DNA of 64,000 bases from Alistipes sp. CAG:514 (GTDB taxonomy: Bacteria; Bacteroidota; Bacteroidia; Bacteroidales; UBA932), in NCBI GenBank assembly GCA_000431015.1, contig HF986039.1, forward strand, positions 19,432 through 83,431, written 5' to 3'. Positions within the stretch are counted from its first letter, which is position 1; each line of letters begins with the position of its first letter. The notes below the pieces were generated by a model. It worked only from the letters and a program-made list of their open reading frames with translations. It was not told the origin of the DNA and did no database searches. The translations under genes were made by a program, and so were the position numbers. Positions 44,156 through 54,320 of the stretch are shown piece after piece.

Positions 44156-46498
44156 TTACTTTGCTTTTGCGGAAAGCGAGTATGGCTTGTCGGCAGGCTT
44201 CTGGCCGCGGGCCTTGTTCGGCTTGGAGGCCATGACGAACTCGAGGGTGCCTCCTTGGAGGAGGTCATCGTGGGTGATGTAGAGTTTCTTGAACTCAACA
44301 CCGTCGCGCAGTACCTTCTTGACATAGCGGTTCGTGTCGCTGACGCCGTCGGCCTTCACCTCAAGGGTCTTGCCGTTAGGAAGGGCGATACGGGCGTACG
44401 GAAGGTACGGAGCGCCGAACACGTACTGGTCGCTTCCGGGGCAGACAGGATAGAATCCAAGCACGCCGAAGATGTACCAAGCGGACATCTGACCGCAATC
44501 GTCATTCCCTCCCAATCCGTGAATATCAGGACGATACATCCTGTTGATGATTTCCCTCATCCAGTACTGTGTCTTCCACGGCTGGCTTGTCCAGGCATAG
44601 AGATAAGGAATATGATGGCTCGGCTCGTTGCCGTGTACATAGCCACCGATCAGGCAGTCTTTCGTGATGTCCTCGTTGGTTGCGTAGGCATATTCAGGAA
44701 GGTCGTGGTAGAAGAGTTCGTCCAGCGCGGAGATGAACTTCTTCTCGCCGCCCATCAGCGCCATCACGCCGAAAACGTCCTGTGGGGCGTGGAAAGAGAA
44801 GTTCAGCGAGTTGCCCTCGATGAAGCCCTCGCCCATCGTCTGCATGATGTCGAAATCCTTCTTGAAGGAACCGTCGGCGTACTTTGGACGGGCGAAACCG
44901 AGTTCCGTGTCAAAGACATTCCTGTAATATTGCGCGCGTGCGAGATATTCATCGGCCACCTTGTCATTACCCACGAGCCGGGCGGTGTGCCAGATGGTCC
45001 AGTCGTCGTAGGAATATTCCAGCGTGTTGCTGGCGGCGGTGGAGATCTTGTCGTAAGGCACGTAGCCGAGCCTCATATATTCCCCAAGCCCGGCGTACCA
45101 GTCTGCCTTTGAGGTGGTTACCATCGCCTCAAGGGCGCGGTCGCGGTCGATGTCCAGCCCTTTGGTGATGGCGTCGGCCAGCACAGGGACGGCATGGTAG
45201 CCGCTCATGCACCAGTTCTCGTTGGCGCAATGGCTCCAGACAGGAAGGAAGTGCAGCACGTTCTGGTCGTAGTGGGCCAGCATCGACTCCACCATGTCCC
45301 TGTCACGGTCCGGCTTGAACAGGGCCAGGAACGGATGCTCGGCACGGTAGGTGTCCCAAAGTGAGAACACTGTGTAGTTCGTGAAGCCGTCGGCCTGATG
45401 GATCTCGTGGTCGAGGCCTCTGTACTTCCCGTCCACGTCCATGTAGACGGACGGGTTGATCATCGTGTGGTAAAGGGAAGTGTAGAACATCCTCTTCTCG
45501 TCCTCGGTTCCCTGGACATCGATCTGCGAGAGTTCCTTTTCCCAAGCCGATGTCGCCTCGGCGGCGATCTGGTCGAAAGACTTTCCGGAGGCCTCCGCCG
45601 CAAGGTTCTTCAGCGCCCCTTCGGCGCCTGTGGCCGACAGGGCAACCTTCACGGTCAGCTCCGGGTTCCTGGAAGTGGCGAACTTGAACCAGGCCACCAG
45701 CTTGCGTCCGGCCATCGCCGGGAAGTTGTGGTACTGGTCGAACTTGCTCCAGCCTCCTTTATAATTGATCTTCTCGCGGTCCGCGTAGCCATATTCAGTG
45801 ATAGGCTGCGAGAAGGAGATCGCGAAGTAGGTGTAGTTGGTGCGGGCCCAGCCGTTGGTGATGCGGTAGCCGGTCAGGAGGGTGTCGTTCCGCACCTGAA
45901 CCTCCGCCCAGAGGGTTTTGCCGTCGTAGTTGTAGATTCCGTGGATGAGATCCAGAACCACCTGCCCGTCAACGCCTTTAGGGAATGAATATTCATGGAC
46001 TCCGACTCTGGTGGTGGCGGTCAGACGGGCCTTTACGCCGTAGTCGTCCAGCGTCACCTCGTAGCGTCCCGCCGAGGCTTTCTCCGTGGAGTGCGAGAAG
46101 CGGCTGCGGTAGCCGCCGTCAGGGTTGTCCGCCGTGCCGGGGTTCAGTCTCAGCGCTCCCGTGGTCGGCATCAGGAGGATGTCGCCCAGGTCGGAGTGTC
46201 CCGTGCCGCTGAAGTGGGTGTGGCTGAACCCGACGATCGTAGGGTCTGAGTAACGGTAGCCGGCGCAATATTCATAAGCCCTCGGCTGGTATTTCCCGTT
46301 CACATTGTGAGGGATGGTGTCCGTGTCAGGACTAAGCTGGACTCCGCCGAAAGGCACGCACGCCCCCGGAAAAGTGTGTCCCATTCCGTCGGTGCCGATG
46401 AACGGATCTACATAACTTGCCTTGGAGGAAGGCTGCTGCGCGGCTGCCCCGACGCAGAGAAGCAGGAACAGTCCTGCGTTAAACAGTTTAAATTTCAT
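44156..46498 (-). CDS. GH92 alpha-mannosidase
   Basis: This is a 780-residue secreted GH92 enzyme, a calcium-dependent inverting exo-alpha-mannosidase, usually alpha-1,2. The signal peptide ends 'CVGAAAQ'. The N-terminal beta-sandwich begins with the family signature 'YVDPFIGTDGMGHTFPGACV' and 'GFSHTHFSGTGHSDLGD'. The (alpha/alpha)6 barrel has 'SLWDTYRAEHPFLALF', 'HGNEPSHHIPYLYAW' (about 615) and 'GLGGNDDCGQMSAWYIFG' (about 655), which carry the expected acid/base residues. It is divergent from the PUL2 susC, with 171 bp between. It most likely supplies the mannosidase for PUL2. It runs against the local gene orientation. Confidence 0.96.
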   Translation of the reverse strand: MKFKLFNAGLFLLLCVGAAAQQPSSKASYVDPFIGTDGMGHTFPGACVPFGGVQLSPDTDTIPHNVNGKYQPRAYEYCAGYRYSDPTIVGFSHTHFSGTGHSDLGDILLMPTTGALRLNPGTADNPDGGYRSRFSHSTEKASAGRYEVTLDDYGVKARLTATTRVGVHEYSFPKGVDGQVVLDLIHGIYNYDGKTLWAEVQVRNDTLLTGYRITNGWARTNYTYFAISFSQPITEYGYADREKINYKGGWSKFDQYHNFPAMAGRKLVAWFKFATSRNPELTVKVALSATGAEGALKNLAAEASGKSFDQIAAEATSAWEKELSQIDVQGTEDEKRMFYTSLYHTMINPSVYMDVDGKYRGLDHEIHQADGFTNYTVFSLWDTYRAEHPFLALFKPDRDRDMVESMLAHYDQNVLHFLPVWSHCANENWCMSGYHAVPVLADAITKGLDIDRDRALEAMVTTSKADWYAGLGEYMRLGYVPYDKISTAASNTLEYSYDDWTIWHTARLVGNDKVADEYLARAQYYRNVFDTELGFARPKYADGSFKKDFDIMQTMGEGFIEGNSLNFSFHAPQDVFGVMALMGGEKKFISALDELFYHDLPEYAYATNEDITKDCLIGGYVHGNEPSHHIPYLYAWTSQPWKTQYWMREIINRMYRPDIHGLGGNDDCGQMSAWYIFGVLGFYPVCPGSDQYVFGAPYLPYARIALPNGKTLEVKADGVSDTNRYVKKVLRDGVEFKKLYITHDDLLQGGTLEFVMASKPNKARGQKPADKPYSLSAKAK

Positions 46499-46520
46499 AG
46501 GTCAAATATACGTAAAACTA

Positions 46521-46550
46521 TTGTTTTTTGTTAAATTGTGGCTAAATTTG
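46521..46550 (+). promoter_or_regulatory. Predicted promoter of the PUL2 operon
   Basis: TTG (46521-46523), 19 bases, then TAAATTTG (46543-46550) is an exact TTG-N19-TAnnTTTG match. The leader before the susC ATG would be about 115 nt, similar to PUL1. Confidence 0.65.
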
Positions 46551-46669
46551 TGTTCATACCCTTACTGTTTTAAGATGCTTTCTGTTTATTAAATCGGTTT
46601 GTAAGAAAGGGTTGATTGTGAAGCACTGCTATAAGGTAATAACGCTTTAAATTTATAAATTAAGTATTT

Positions 46670-49600
46670 ATGTCTTTAAAAAAAATCGCATTGTCGCTTG
46701 CGCTCATCCTCGCATCAATGGTGGCCGTGGCTCAGACCAAGACCGTCAAGGGTGTGATCTACGAGGAGGAGACTGGCGAGCCTATGCCGGGAGCGACGGT
46801 CTCCGTCGAGGGTTCTACCCGAGGTGTGATGACCGACCTTGACGGCTCGTTCGAGCTGACCGGTGTCAAGCCTACCGACAAGCTCAAGTTTGAGTGCCTT
46901 GGAAAGGAGACTCAGGTTCTGCAGGTCGGTACTATGACCAACTTCGTCGTGAAACTCAAAAACGCGGCAAACGAACTTGACGAGGTGACAGTGGTCGCCT
47001 TCGGTAAACAGAGGAAGGAGAGCGTCATCGGCTCCATCTCCACGGTTGATGTCAAGACCCTGAAGGTTCCTTCCAGCAACCTCACAACCGCCCTGGCCGG
47101 AAACGTGGCAGGTGTGATCGCCTACCAGCGTACCGGTGAGCCTGGACAGGACAACGCCGACTTCTTCGTGCGTGGTATCACCACGTTCGGCGCGAACACC
47201 AGCCCTCTGATTCTCATCGACAACATCGAGCTTACCTCCACTGACCTCGCCCGCCTTCAGCCGGACGACATCGAGAGCTTCTCGATCATGAAGGACGCCA
47301 CGGCGACGGCCCTTTACGGAGCCCGCGGAGCCAACGGTGTGATCTTCGTGACCACCAAGCGCGGCCAGGAAGGTCCGGCGAAGATCTTCGCCCGTGTCGA
47401 GACCTCGATCTCCGCCCCGACCGATGTGGTCGAGCTGGCTGATCCTGTGACCTACATGAAGTCGTACAACGAGGCCATCTCCACCCGTGACCCTCTCGGA
47501 GAGTTGATGTACACCTACGACAAGATCGAGCAGACCGGAAAACCGGGCGCCAACCGCCTCATCTATCCGGCCAACGACTGGTACGACATGCTTTTCAAGG
47601 ACTTTGCCACAAGCTACCGCGCAAACGTTTCAGCGCGTGGTGGAGGCAAGGTTGCGACCTACTATGTGTCCGGTGCCTACACCGAGGACACGGGTGTTCT
47701 GAAAGTCGATAAGCGCAACAGTTTCAACAATAACATCGACGACAAGAACTACACCCTGCGCTCCAACGTGGACATCAACGTCACCCCGACAACGAAGCTG
47801 GCTGTCCGTCTGACCGGTAACTTCAGGGACTATCAAGGCCCTCTGAACGGAGGTAGCGATGTCTATCGCCAGGTCATGCACTCCGACCCTGTGCTCTTCC
47901 CGGCCTACTACCCTGTGGACGACGAGCACGTGGGGATCCAGCACATCATGTTCGGTAACTACGAGGATGGCTCCTACATCAACCCTTATGCCAACCTTGT
48001 CAAGGGCTACAAGAACTACCAGCGCTCCCAGATGATCGCCGCCGTACAGCTTGAGCAGGATCTCAAGTTCATCACCAAGGGTCTGTCGTTCATGACATTG
48101 TTCAACCTCACAAGGTTGTCCGAATTTACAGTGAACCGCCAGTTCAATCCTTATTGGTACAGGCTGGATCGTTACGACTCCTACACGGGAGAGTACCACG
48201 TCAACCGCATCAACGAAAACGGAACGGACTACCTGACATATTCCGAGAGTGGGAAGACGGTGAAGAACACGATGTACTCCGAGACCCGCCTGAACTACAA
48301 CCGCTCATTTGGAAAGCACGACGTGACAGGACTTCTGGTTTTCACCGCCAGCGAGTCCCTGACCGCCAACGCCGGCTCACTCCAGCTGTCCCTGCCATCG
48401 CGCAACGCCGGCCTTTCCGGACGTTTCACCTACGGCTACGACAAGAGGTATTTTGTTGAATATAACTTCGGCTACAATGGTTCCGAGCGTTTCCACAAAT
48501 CCCACCGCTGGGGATTCTTCCCTTCGGCGGGTCTCGCGTGGATGATGTCCAACGAGAAGTGGTTCAAGCCGTTGACCAAGGTGGTCAGCAATCTCAAGCT
48601 GCGCTACTCCTACGGTCTTGTCGGCAACGACAACATCGGCTCAAGTTCCAACCGTTTCTACTACCTGTCGGAGATGAGCATGAACAACAGTGGTTTGGGA
48701 GCATCTTTCGGCGAGACCAGAAACGTGAGCTACAACGGTATCGGAGTCGTGCGCTACGCCAACGAGGCCATCACCTGGGAGAAGTCCTACAAGAGCAACT
48801 ACGCCCTCGAGCTGGGTCTATTCAAAAAGCTCGACATCATCGCCGAGTACTTCACCGAACACCGCACCGACATATTCATGCAGCGCGCCGACATCCCTAA
48901 CACCATGGGTCTCCAGGCCGCCGTCTACGGCAACATCGGCCAGGCCCGCTCTAAGGGTATCGACATCCAGGCCGACTACAAGCAGGCCTGGGCCAGCGGC
49001 CTCTGGGCGTCCGCGAGGGCGAACTTCACCTACTCCACCGGTAAGTATGATGTCTATGAGGAGCCTACTTATCCGGAGTCCTACCGCCAGCACGCCGGCA
49101 GGTCGATCAGGCAGACATGGGGTTACATCGCCGAGCGTCTGTTCGTCGATGACGAGGATGCCGCCAACAGCCCTTCGCAGGCCGCTTTCGGTAGCCAGTA
49201 CGGTGGAGGTGACATCAAGTACACCGATGTCAACGGTGACGGTGTGATCACTAACGCGGACATGGTGCCGATCGGCTATCCGACCTCCCCGGAGATCATC
49301 TACGGGTTCGGTGTGTCCCTCGGTCACAAGGGCTTCGATTTCTCGGTGTTCTTCCAAGGTCTGGGACGCGAGTCTTTCTGGATTGACGCCACAAGCGCCT
49401 ACAGCACGAAGTACAACAAGTACGGAACAGCTCCGTTTGTCAACAACGGACAGCTTCTGAAGGCCTATTCCGACAGCCACTGGAGCGAGGACAATCGTGA
49501 CATCTACGCCCTCTACCCACGCTACAGCGCCTACGAGAACCACAACAACACACAGGTCAGCACCTGGTGGATGAGGGACGGCTCCTTCGTCCGTCTCAAG

Positions 49601-49798
49601 CAGATGGAGTTCGGCTACACCCTTCCTCAGAAGCTTACCAACAAGATCCACATCGACAATCTCCGCGTCTACTTCCAGGGCAACAACCTCCTGTGCTGGA
49701 GCAAGTTCAAACTCTGGGATCCGGAGCTCGCCGGAGAGGGATTCAACTACCCGATCCAGAGGACTTTCAACATCGGTGTGAACGTGACATTCAAATAA
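46670..49798 (+). CDS. SusC/RagA family TonB-dependent outer-membrane transporter (PUL2)
   Basis: This is a 1042-residue SusC. The signal peptide ends 'MVAVAQ'. The carboxypeptidase-regulatory-like domain follows ('VKGVIYEEETGEPMPGATVS', about 24-95), then the linker 'DEVTVVAFGKQRKESVIGSI', the plug ('FFVRGITTFGANTSPLILID', 'SFSIMKDATATALYGARGAN') and the barrel, ending 'FNIGVNVTFK' with one residue beyond the usual terminal Phe. There is no STN domain. It heads the operon and works with the SusD 9 bp downstream. Confidence 0.96.
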   Translation: MSLKKIALSLALILASMVAVAQTKTVKGVIYEEETGEPMPGATVSVEGSTRGVMTDLDGSFELTGVKPTDKLKFECLGKETQVLQVGTMTNFVVKLKNAANELDEVTVVAFGKQRKESVIGSISTVDVKTLKVPSSNLTTALAGNVAGVIAYQRTGEPGQDNADFFVRGITTFGANTSPLILIDNIELTSTDLARLQPDDIESFSIMKDATATALYGARGANGVIFVTTKRGQEGPAKIFARVETSISAPTDVVELADPVTYMKSYNEAISTRDPLGELMYTYDKIEQTGKPGANRLIYPANDWYDMLFKDFATSYRANVSARGGGKVATYYVSGAYTEDTGVLKVDKRNSFNNNIDDKNYTLRSNVDINVTPTTKLAVRLTGNFRDYQGPLNGGSDVYRQVMHSDPVLFPAYYPVDDEHVGIQHIMFGNYEDGSYINPYANLVKGYKNYQRSQMIAAVQLEQDLKFITKGLSFMTLFNLTRLSEFTVNRQFNPYWYRLDRYDSYTGEYHVNRINENGTDYLTYSESGKTVKNTMYSETRLNYNRSFGKHDVTGLLVFTASESLTANAGSLQLSLPSRNAGLSGRFTYGYDKRYFVEYNFGYNGSERFHKSHRWGFFPSAGLAWMMSNEKWFKPLTKVVSNLKLRYSYGLVGNDNIGSSSNRFYYLSEMSMNNSGLGASFGETRNVSYNGIGVVRYANEAITWEKSYKSNYALELGLFKKLDIIAEYFTEHRTDIFMQRADIPNTMGLQAAVYGNIGQARSKGIDIQADYKQAWASGLWASARANFTYSTGKYDVYEEPTYPESYRQHAGRSIRQTWGYIAERLFVDDEDAANSPSQAAFGSQYGGGDIKYTDVNGDGVITNADMVPIGYPTSPEIIYGFGVSLGHKGFDFSVFFQGLGRESFWIDATSAYSTKYNKYGTAPFVNNGQLLKAYSDSHWSEDNRDIYALYPRYSAYENHNNTQVSTWWMRDGSFVRLKQMEFGYTLPQKLTNKIHIDNLRVYFQGNNLLCWSKFKLWDPELAGEGFNYPIQRTFNIGVNVTFK

Positions 49799-49807
49799 TC
49801 TTCGACT

Positions 49808-51778
49808 ATGAACATGTGCAAGAATATTCATAAATCAATAGCGTCCTCCCTTGCGGCCGCGGCCTTGCTGCTGGGGTCGGCGGGCTGCAACGACTTCCTC
49901 AACGTGGTTCCTGACGACGGTCTGCCGTCGATCGAGACCGCGTTCAACCTCAGGTCCTCGGCTATCCGCTATCTGGCCACCTGCTATTCCTACATGACCC
50001 TTGAGGGTTCTATGGGCAACGACCCGGCCATGCTCGGAAGCGATGAGTACTGGGATCTTTATGGCCGTACCACGACCAACACCACCGGCCGTGTGCCGTT
50101 CACGATGTCCTACATCGCCAGAGGCAACATGACCGCCAACAGCGTGTTCGCCAATGACTGGGCAGACATGTACCAAGGAATCCGCTGTTGTGACATCTTT
50201 GTCGACAATATCGGTAAGGTCCCGGACATGGATGAGACGGAGAAGGCGCAGTGGATCGCCGAGGTGACATTCCTCAAGGCCTACTTCCACTTCAACCTTG
50301 TCCGCAAGTGGGGACCGGTCCCGATTGTACGCGAGAGCCTCCCTATCGACTCCTCTGTCGATGAGGTTCGTGTCCACCGCAACAACATCGATGAGTGCTT
50401 CGACTTTATCATTGAACTTCTGGACAAGGCGATGCCTGACCTTCCGCTCATCAATCCATCGGTTGATGAATATGGTCGCGTCAACAAGGCCATCTGTGCC
50501 GCCTTCAAGGCCAAGGTAGCGGTCTACGCCGCCAGCCCGCTTTTCAACGGCAACTCCGAACAGGCGGCTCTCGTGGACACAGACGGAACCACGAGGCTGT
50601 TTCCGGAGAAGACAGATGATGAGAAGCTCGTCCGTTGGACAGCCGCCATGGAGGCCTGCCGCGAGGCCATCGCAGTCTCCGAGGAGGCCAACATTTCCCT
50701 CTACGAGGGCGATGACATCACCTACCGCATGACAGACTCCCTCAAGACCACTTTGACCCTCCGCAACGCATTCAACCAGAAGTGGAACAGCGAGCTCATC
50801 TGGGGCAACACACAGCCGAATCCCGGAACAATGAATATGTACCACAAGCTCTGCATGCCGATCCTCAACGGGTACACCGACATGCTCGGAGGCTACATAT
50901 TCATCGGCGTTCCGCTCAAGATAGCCGAGCAGTTCTACACCGTGCACGGGCTTCCTATCGCCAACGATTCCGAATGGGCGAACATCAACCCGATGGATCT
51001 GCGTGTCGGCGATGACCAGCATGCCTACTACATCTGCAAGGGCTACACCACCATCAAGCTCAACTTCGACCGAGAGCCGAGGTACTACGCCTCTCTCGGA
51101 TTCGACGGAGGCAACTGGCTCGGGCAGCTTGGTAACTTCAACGACCTCAAACCGGAGGATGTTCACTATGTGGCCTGCAGGATGGGTGGTACACATGCCA
51201 AGAGAGGCAACCAGACAGGTCCGGTGACAGGATTCTTCCCGAAGAAGCATTTCCCGATTCAGGCGACCTGGACTGGCAACAACACATTCACCGGCTCCGG
51301 CACCACATGGTACCCTTGGCCGATGATCCGTCTGTCCGACCTCTACCTCCTCTATGCCGAGGCGATCAACGAGGCGGAAGGCCCGAACGGAGCGCACAGT
51401 GATGACCTGTTCAAGTACATCAACGCCGTCCGTGAGCGCGCGAAGATCCCTGACGTGAAGACCGCCTGGGACACCTACAGCAACAGTCCGGGTTATTACA
51501 ACACAAAGGTCGGAATGCGCGCCATCATCCACAGGGAGCGTCTCAACGAACTGGCTTTCGAAAGTCAGAGGTTCTGGGATCTTCGCAGATGGAAGGAGGC
51601 CGCCGCCGAGTACCAGAAAGGAATATACGGATTCGACATTGTATCCGCTTTGCCTGAGGACTACTACGTAAAGAAGTTCATCTATGAACAGAAGTTCGGA
51701 CTGAAAGACTACTTCTGGCCAATCCCGACAAGCTACATTGAGATCAACCCTAACCTTGTGCAGAACATCGGTTGGTAA
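49808..51778 (+). CDS. SusD/RagB family nutrient-binding lipoprotein (PUL2)
   Basis: This is a 656-residue SusD-like lipoprotein with lipobox GSAGC followed by ND. Family features are 'FNLRSSAIRYLATCYSYM', 'EVTFLKAYFHFNLVRKWGPV', 'HRERLNELAFESQRFWDLRRW' and the end 'NPNLVQNIGW'. It binds the PUL2 glycan at the surface and caps the SusC pore. A 692-residue open frame on the opposite strand is a codon-bias shadow. Confidence 0.95.
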   Translation: MNMCKNIHKSIASSLAAAALLLGSAGCNDFLNVVPDDGLPSIETAFNLRSSAIRYLATCYSYMTLEGSMGNDPAMLGSDEYWDLYGRTTTNTTGRVPFTMSYIARGNMTANSVFANDWADMYQGIRCCDIFVDNIGKVPDMDETEKAQWIAEVTFLKAYFHFNLVRKWGPVPIVRESLPIDSSVDEVRVHRNNIDECFDFIIELLDKAMPDLPLINPSVDEYGRVNKAICAAFKAKVAVYAASPLFNGNSEQAALVDTDGTTRLFPEKTDDEKLVRWTAAMEACREAIAVSEEANISLYEGDDITYRMTDSLKTTLTLRNAFNQKWNSELIWGNTQPNPGTMNMYHKLCMPILNGYTDMLGGYIFIGVPLKIAEQFYTVHGLPIANDSEWANINPMDLRVGDDQHAYYICKGYTTIKLNFDREPRYYASLGFDGGNWLGQLGNFNDLKPEDVHYVACRMGGTHAKRGNQTGPVTGFFPKKHFPIQATWTGNNTFTGSGTTWYPWPMIRLSDLYLLYAEAINEAEGPNGAHSDDLFKYINAVRERAKIPDVKTAWDTYSNSPGYYNTKVGMRAIIHRERLNELAFESQRFWDLRRWKEAAAEYQKGIYGFDIVSALPEDYYVKKFIYEQKFGLKDYFWPIPTSYIEINPNLVQNIGW

Positions 51779-51795
51779 CTTAAGAATCATCGCAA

Positions 51796-53097
51796 ATGAA
51801 AAAAGTAATATTATTATCAACAACATTAATCGCATCTTTGCTGCTGGTTTCCGGCTGTGCCGATGACAACCACGGCAGAATTGACCAGCTCGACAAGGGC
51901 CTCCCGGCTCCACAGCCAGTTGAGGTCACCGGTGTCAAACCAACGAGCGGTGGGGCTGTCCTCTGGGTCAGGATCCCTGATGACAAGAACATAAAAGGCG
52001 TTGTCGCCACCTATAAACGTGGCGGAGTGGAAGTCGAATCCAAAATCTCCAGATATGTCGATAGCCTGGAGGTTGAAGGCTTCGCTGACACCCAGGAACA
52101 TGAGATTCAAGTCTGCTCATTCAACATCAATGAAGATAAATCAACCCCTGTCACAGTCAAATTCAACCCTTTGAAACCGGCGATACAGACTGTCTCCCCG
52201 ACTATCATTTCAGCCGCGGGCGGTGTCAAGGTGAAGATCACAGGCAATGAGAGCAAGGCGAACATCGCCGTCTGCATCCTTCGTGACGGGGATGTCAACA
52301 ATGCCGGTAAGCCTGTCTCTGAAATCAAATGGAAGGAGGTCACGACTCTGTTCACGGCCAGTGACAGCATCACTCTAACAAGACGTGGAATCGAGCCTAA
52401 AGAGGCAATCTTCGGAGTCTATGTCAGAGATCGTTGGGGCAATGTGTCCGACACCCTGACCGCAGTGCTCACTCCGGCGCTGGAAGTGCAGATTCCTAAG
52501 TCCGGGTTCAAAGGTGCGTATCTTGAGGATGACAATGTCTTCTCTATGGAGGATGAACGCTCAACTTATCCTCTCAAAGGCCTTTGGGATGGATCCGGCG
52601 CATCTTCGACAGGCCGCTTTCTGGCGGTTGACAAGGTTCCTATTCCTTGCTGGTTCACGATCGACCTCGGCTGTGTGGCTGCGCTCAGCCGTATCGCGAC
52701 ACTCCCGCGTATCGCTTATCCGGAACTTTTCGGTGACGCGCACCCGCGCAACTTCGAGTTCTGGGGCAGCATGAACCCTTCAGGAAAAGAGGGCAAGGGC
52801 GAGCATGGTTTTGACGACTCTTGGTTCTGCCTTGGCAAATTCGTTCAGTACAAACCTTCCGGCTATAATCCTGACGGTTCAGTCGGAATTGTCACACCGG
52901 AAGACGTGGAGGCATTCAACGGAGGCAATGATTTTGAGCTGAACAGCGATGAATATCCTCACGCCTATGATCAGATTCGTTATTTGAGGGTCGTTCTCAC
53001 ATCTTTCGCCTCCTGGGCGATGCCTGACGCTACTGTCGGTGCTCTTCAGTTCGGTGAGGTCACACCTTACGGTGAGGTTGTGAAAGAATCCTTATAA
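51796..53097 (+). CDS. Surface lipoprotein of the DUF4959/DUF5126/DUF5000 kind
   Basis: This is a 433-residue lipoprotein with lipobox VSGC followed by ADD. An N-terminal FN3-like domain ('GVKPTSGGAVLWVRIPDDKN') and a second Ig-like domain (about 125-235) precede a C-terminal discoidin-like domain (about 240-425: 'GLWDGSGASSTGRFLAVDK', 'FTIDLGCVAALSRIATLPR'). This matches the DUF4959-DUF5126-DUF5000 lipoproteins that follow SusD in Bacteroidota PULs; those names are recalled, not searched. A glycan-binding role is likely. Confidence 0.75.
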   Translation: MKKVILLSTTLIASLLLVSGCADDNHGRIDQLDKGLPAPQPVEVTGVKPTSGGAVLWVRIPDDKNIKGVVATYKRGGVEVESKISRYVDSLEVEGFADTQEHEIQVCSFNINEDKSTPVTVKFNPLKPAIQTVSPTIISAAGGVKVKITGNESKANIAVCILRDGDVNNAGKPVSEIKWKEVTTLFTASDSITLTRRGIEPKEAIFGVYVRDRWGNVSDTLTAVLTPALEVQIPKSGFKGAYLEDDNVFSMEDERSTYPLKGLWDGSGASSTGRFLAVDKVPIPCWFTIDLGCVAALSRIATLPRIAYPELFGDAHPRNFEFWGSMNPSGKEGKGEHGFDDSWFCLGKFVQYKPSGYNPDGSVGIVTPEDVEAFNGGNDFELNSDEYPHAYDQIRYLRVVLTSFASWAMPDATVGALQFGEVTPYGEVVKESL

Positions 53098-53109
53098 TAC
53101 TTAAAGACT

Positions 53110-54309
53110 ATGAATATGAACAAGATAGCATTCAATATTCTGACAGTGCCGGTTTTGGCCGTTTTGGCGGTCTCTTGCGGAGGTCAGGATGAAATCTATA
53201 AGGAATGGGTCAAGAAGGGCGGCTATGACTACCCTGCGAAGGCCATTAACCTGTCCTCCGTCATCGGCTACCAAAATGTCATTGTCAATTGGGAAAAACC
53301 GATGGATCCGGCGGTCCGGACAGCCACTCTGTTCTGGGATAATTATGCGAAATCCATCGATGTGGACTATGCTGATTACCCTGATGGCAAGGTTTCCATA
53401 GAAGTTGGAGAGCTCGAGGACAGATCCTACACATTTGACATTGTCAACTATGATGATGTAGGCAACAAGTCCCTTGCCGCAGAGATTACGGTCTCTCCGT
53501 ACGGAGATGGCTGGATGGTCTCCCGCTCCGAGCGAACTGTCACTTCCGCAAGGATGGAAGGCAGGGACGCAAAAATCGTGATGTCCAAGGCCACCGATGA
53601 GATGGTCGCTACAAGATTCCGCTACAAGAACCTTCAGGATGAGTGGGTTGAAAGCGAGACTGTCCTCAAACCAGGAGAGAACGAAGTCACTTTCAAGGAT
53701 GCCATGAAGGGCAAGAGGTTTGAATATTCTTCCTCTTTCTGTCCTAAGGCCGGAAAGGACACGGTTTGGCGCACTTGGATAAAGTCTGTTGACGGCATCT
53801 CCTATCAGATTGACGGCAGCCGTTGGAATGTTACCGCCACAAACGGACAGGATTTCGGAATCAACACTCCAGATAAGATTTTTGACGGCAGGTATGATCG
53901 TCCGGCATACAGCTGGCACAGCTCCAAATCTGATAATAACAAACAAGCATTCCCAAAAATCCTTTCTGTTGACACTCAGACTTCCGCCGGAGAAGAGTTT
54001 GCTTTCACGGGATTTACCTTCTGCGAGAATAACACGGCGGCATCACTGCGTTATATCAAGGATTACACAATCTATGTCGGTTCATCCTACTACAATCCTG
54101 ATGATGCTGATTATCAGAAGAATTTCGGTATCCCGTTCATCGGCGGGACACTCTCCACATCTGCGGACCAATATTCAGTGAATGTGACCCAGGGCGCCAC
54201 CGGCCGTTACATCGCTATTGTGTTCAAAAATTCTTGGAACGCCGAAGACGGCTTCATCGATCTTTGGGAGCTCATTCCTTACGGTTATATCCCTTCGTTG
54301 GCTGATTAA
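53110..54309 (+). CDS. DUF4998-like surface lipoprotein with discoidin-like domain
   Basis: This is a 399-residue lipoprotein with lipobox AVSC. The N-terminal part ('DEIYKEWVKKGGYDYPAKAI', 'VIVNWEKPMDPAVRTATLFW') resembles DUF4998. An Ig-like domain follows. The C-terminal ~150 residues ('NTPDKIFDGRYDRPAYSWHS', 'GRYIAIVFKNSWNAEDGFID') look like a discoidin-type binding domain. No catalytic motif is seen. It fills the second post-SusD slot, 12 bp after its neighbour, and probably binds glycan. Confidence 0.72.
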   Translation: MNMNKIAFNILTVPVLAVLAVSCGGQDEIYKEWVKKGGYDYPAKAINLSSVIGYQNVIVNWEKPMDPAVRTATLFWDNYAKSIDVDYADYPDGKVSIEVGELEDRSYTFDIVNYDDVGNKSLAAEITVSPYGDGWMVSRSERTVTSARMEGRDAKIVMSKATDEMVATRFRYKNLQDEWVESETVLKPGENEVTFKDAMKGKRFEYSSSFCPKAGKDTVWRTWIKSVDGISYQIDGSRWNVTATNGQDFGINTPDKIFDGRYDRPAYSWHSSKSDNNKQAFPKILSVDTQTSAGEEFAFTGFTFCENNTAASLRYIKDYTIYVGSSYYNPDDADYQKNFGIPFIGGTLSTSADQYSVNVTQGATGRYIAIVFKNSWNAEDGFIDLWELIPYGYIPSLAD

Positions 54310-54320
54310 CGGCGGATCAG

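Noticed and set aside
46503..46510. TATATTTG (minus strand) as a leaderless GH92 promoter
   Set aside because: It matches the -7 consensus but lies only 4 bp before the ATG and has no TTG at -33, so chance in an AT-rich gap is as likely.
49835..51913. 692-codon open frame on the minus strand opposite SusD
   Set aside because: It mirrors the real SusD gene. It has no family resemblance or sensible signal sequence and arises from GC-rich third positions. The same holds for the 502-codon plus-strand frame at 2401-3909.
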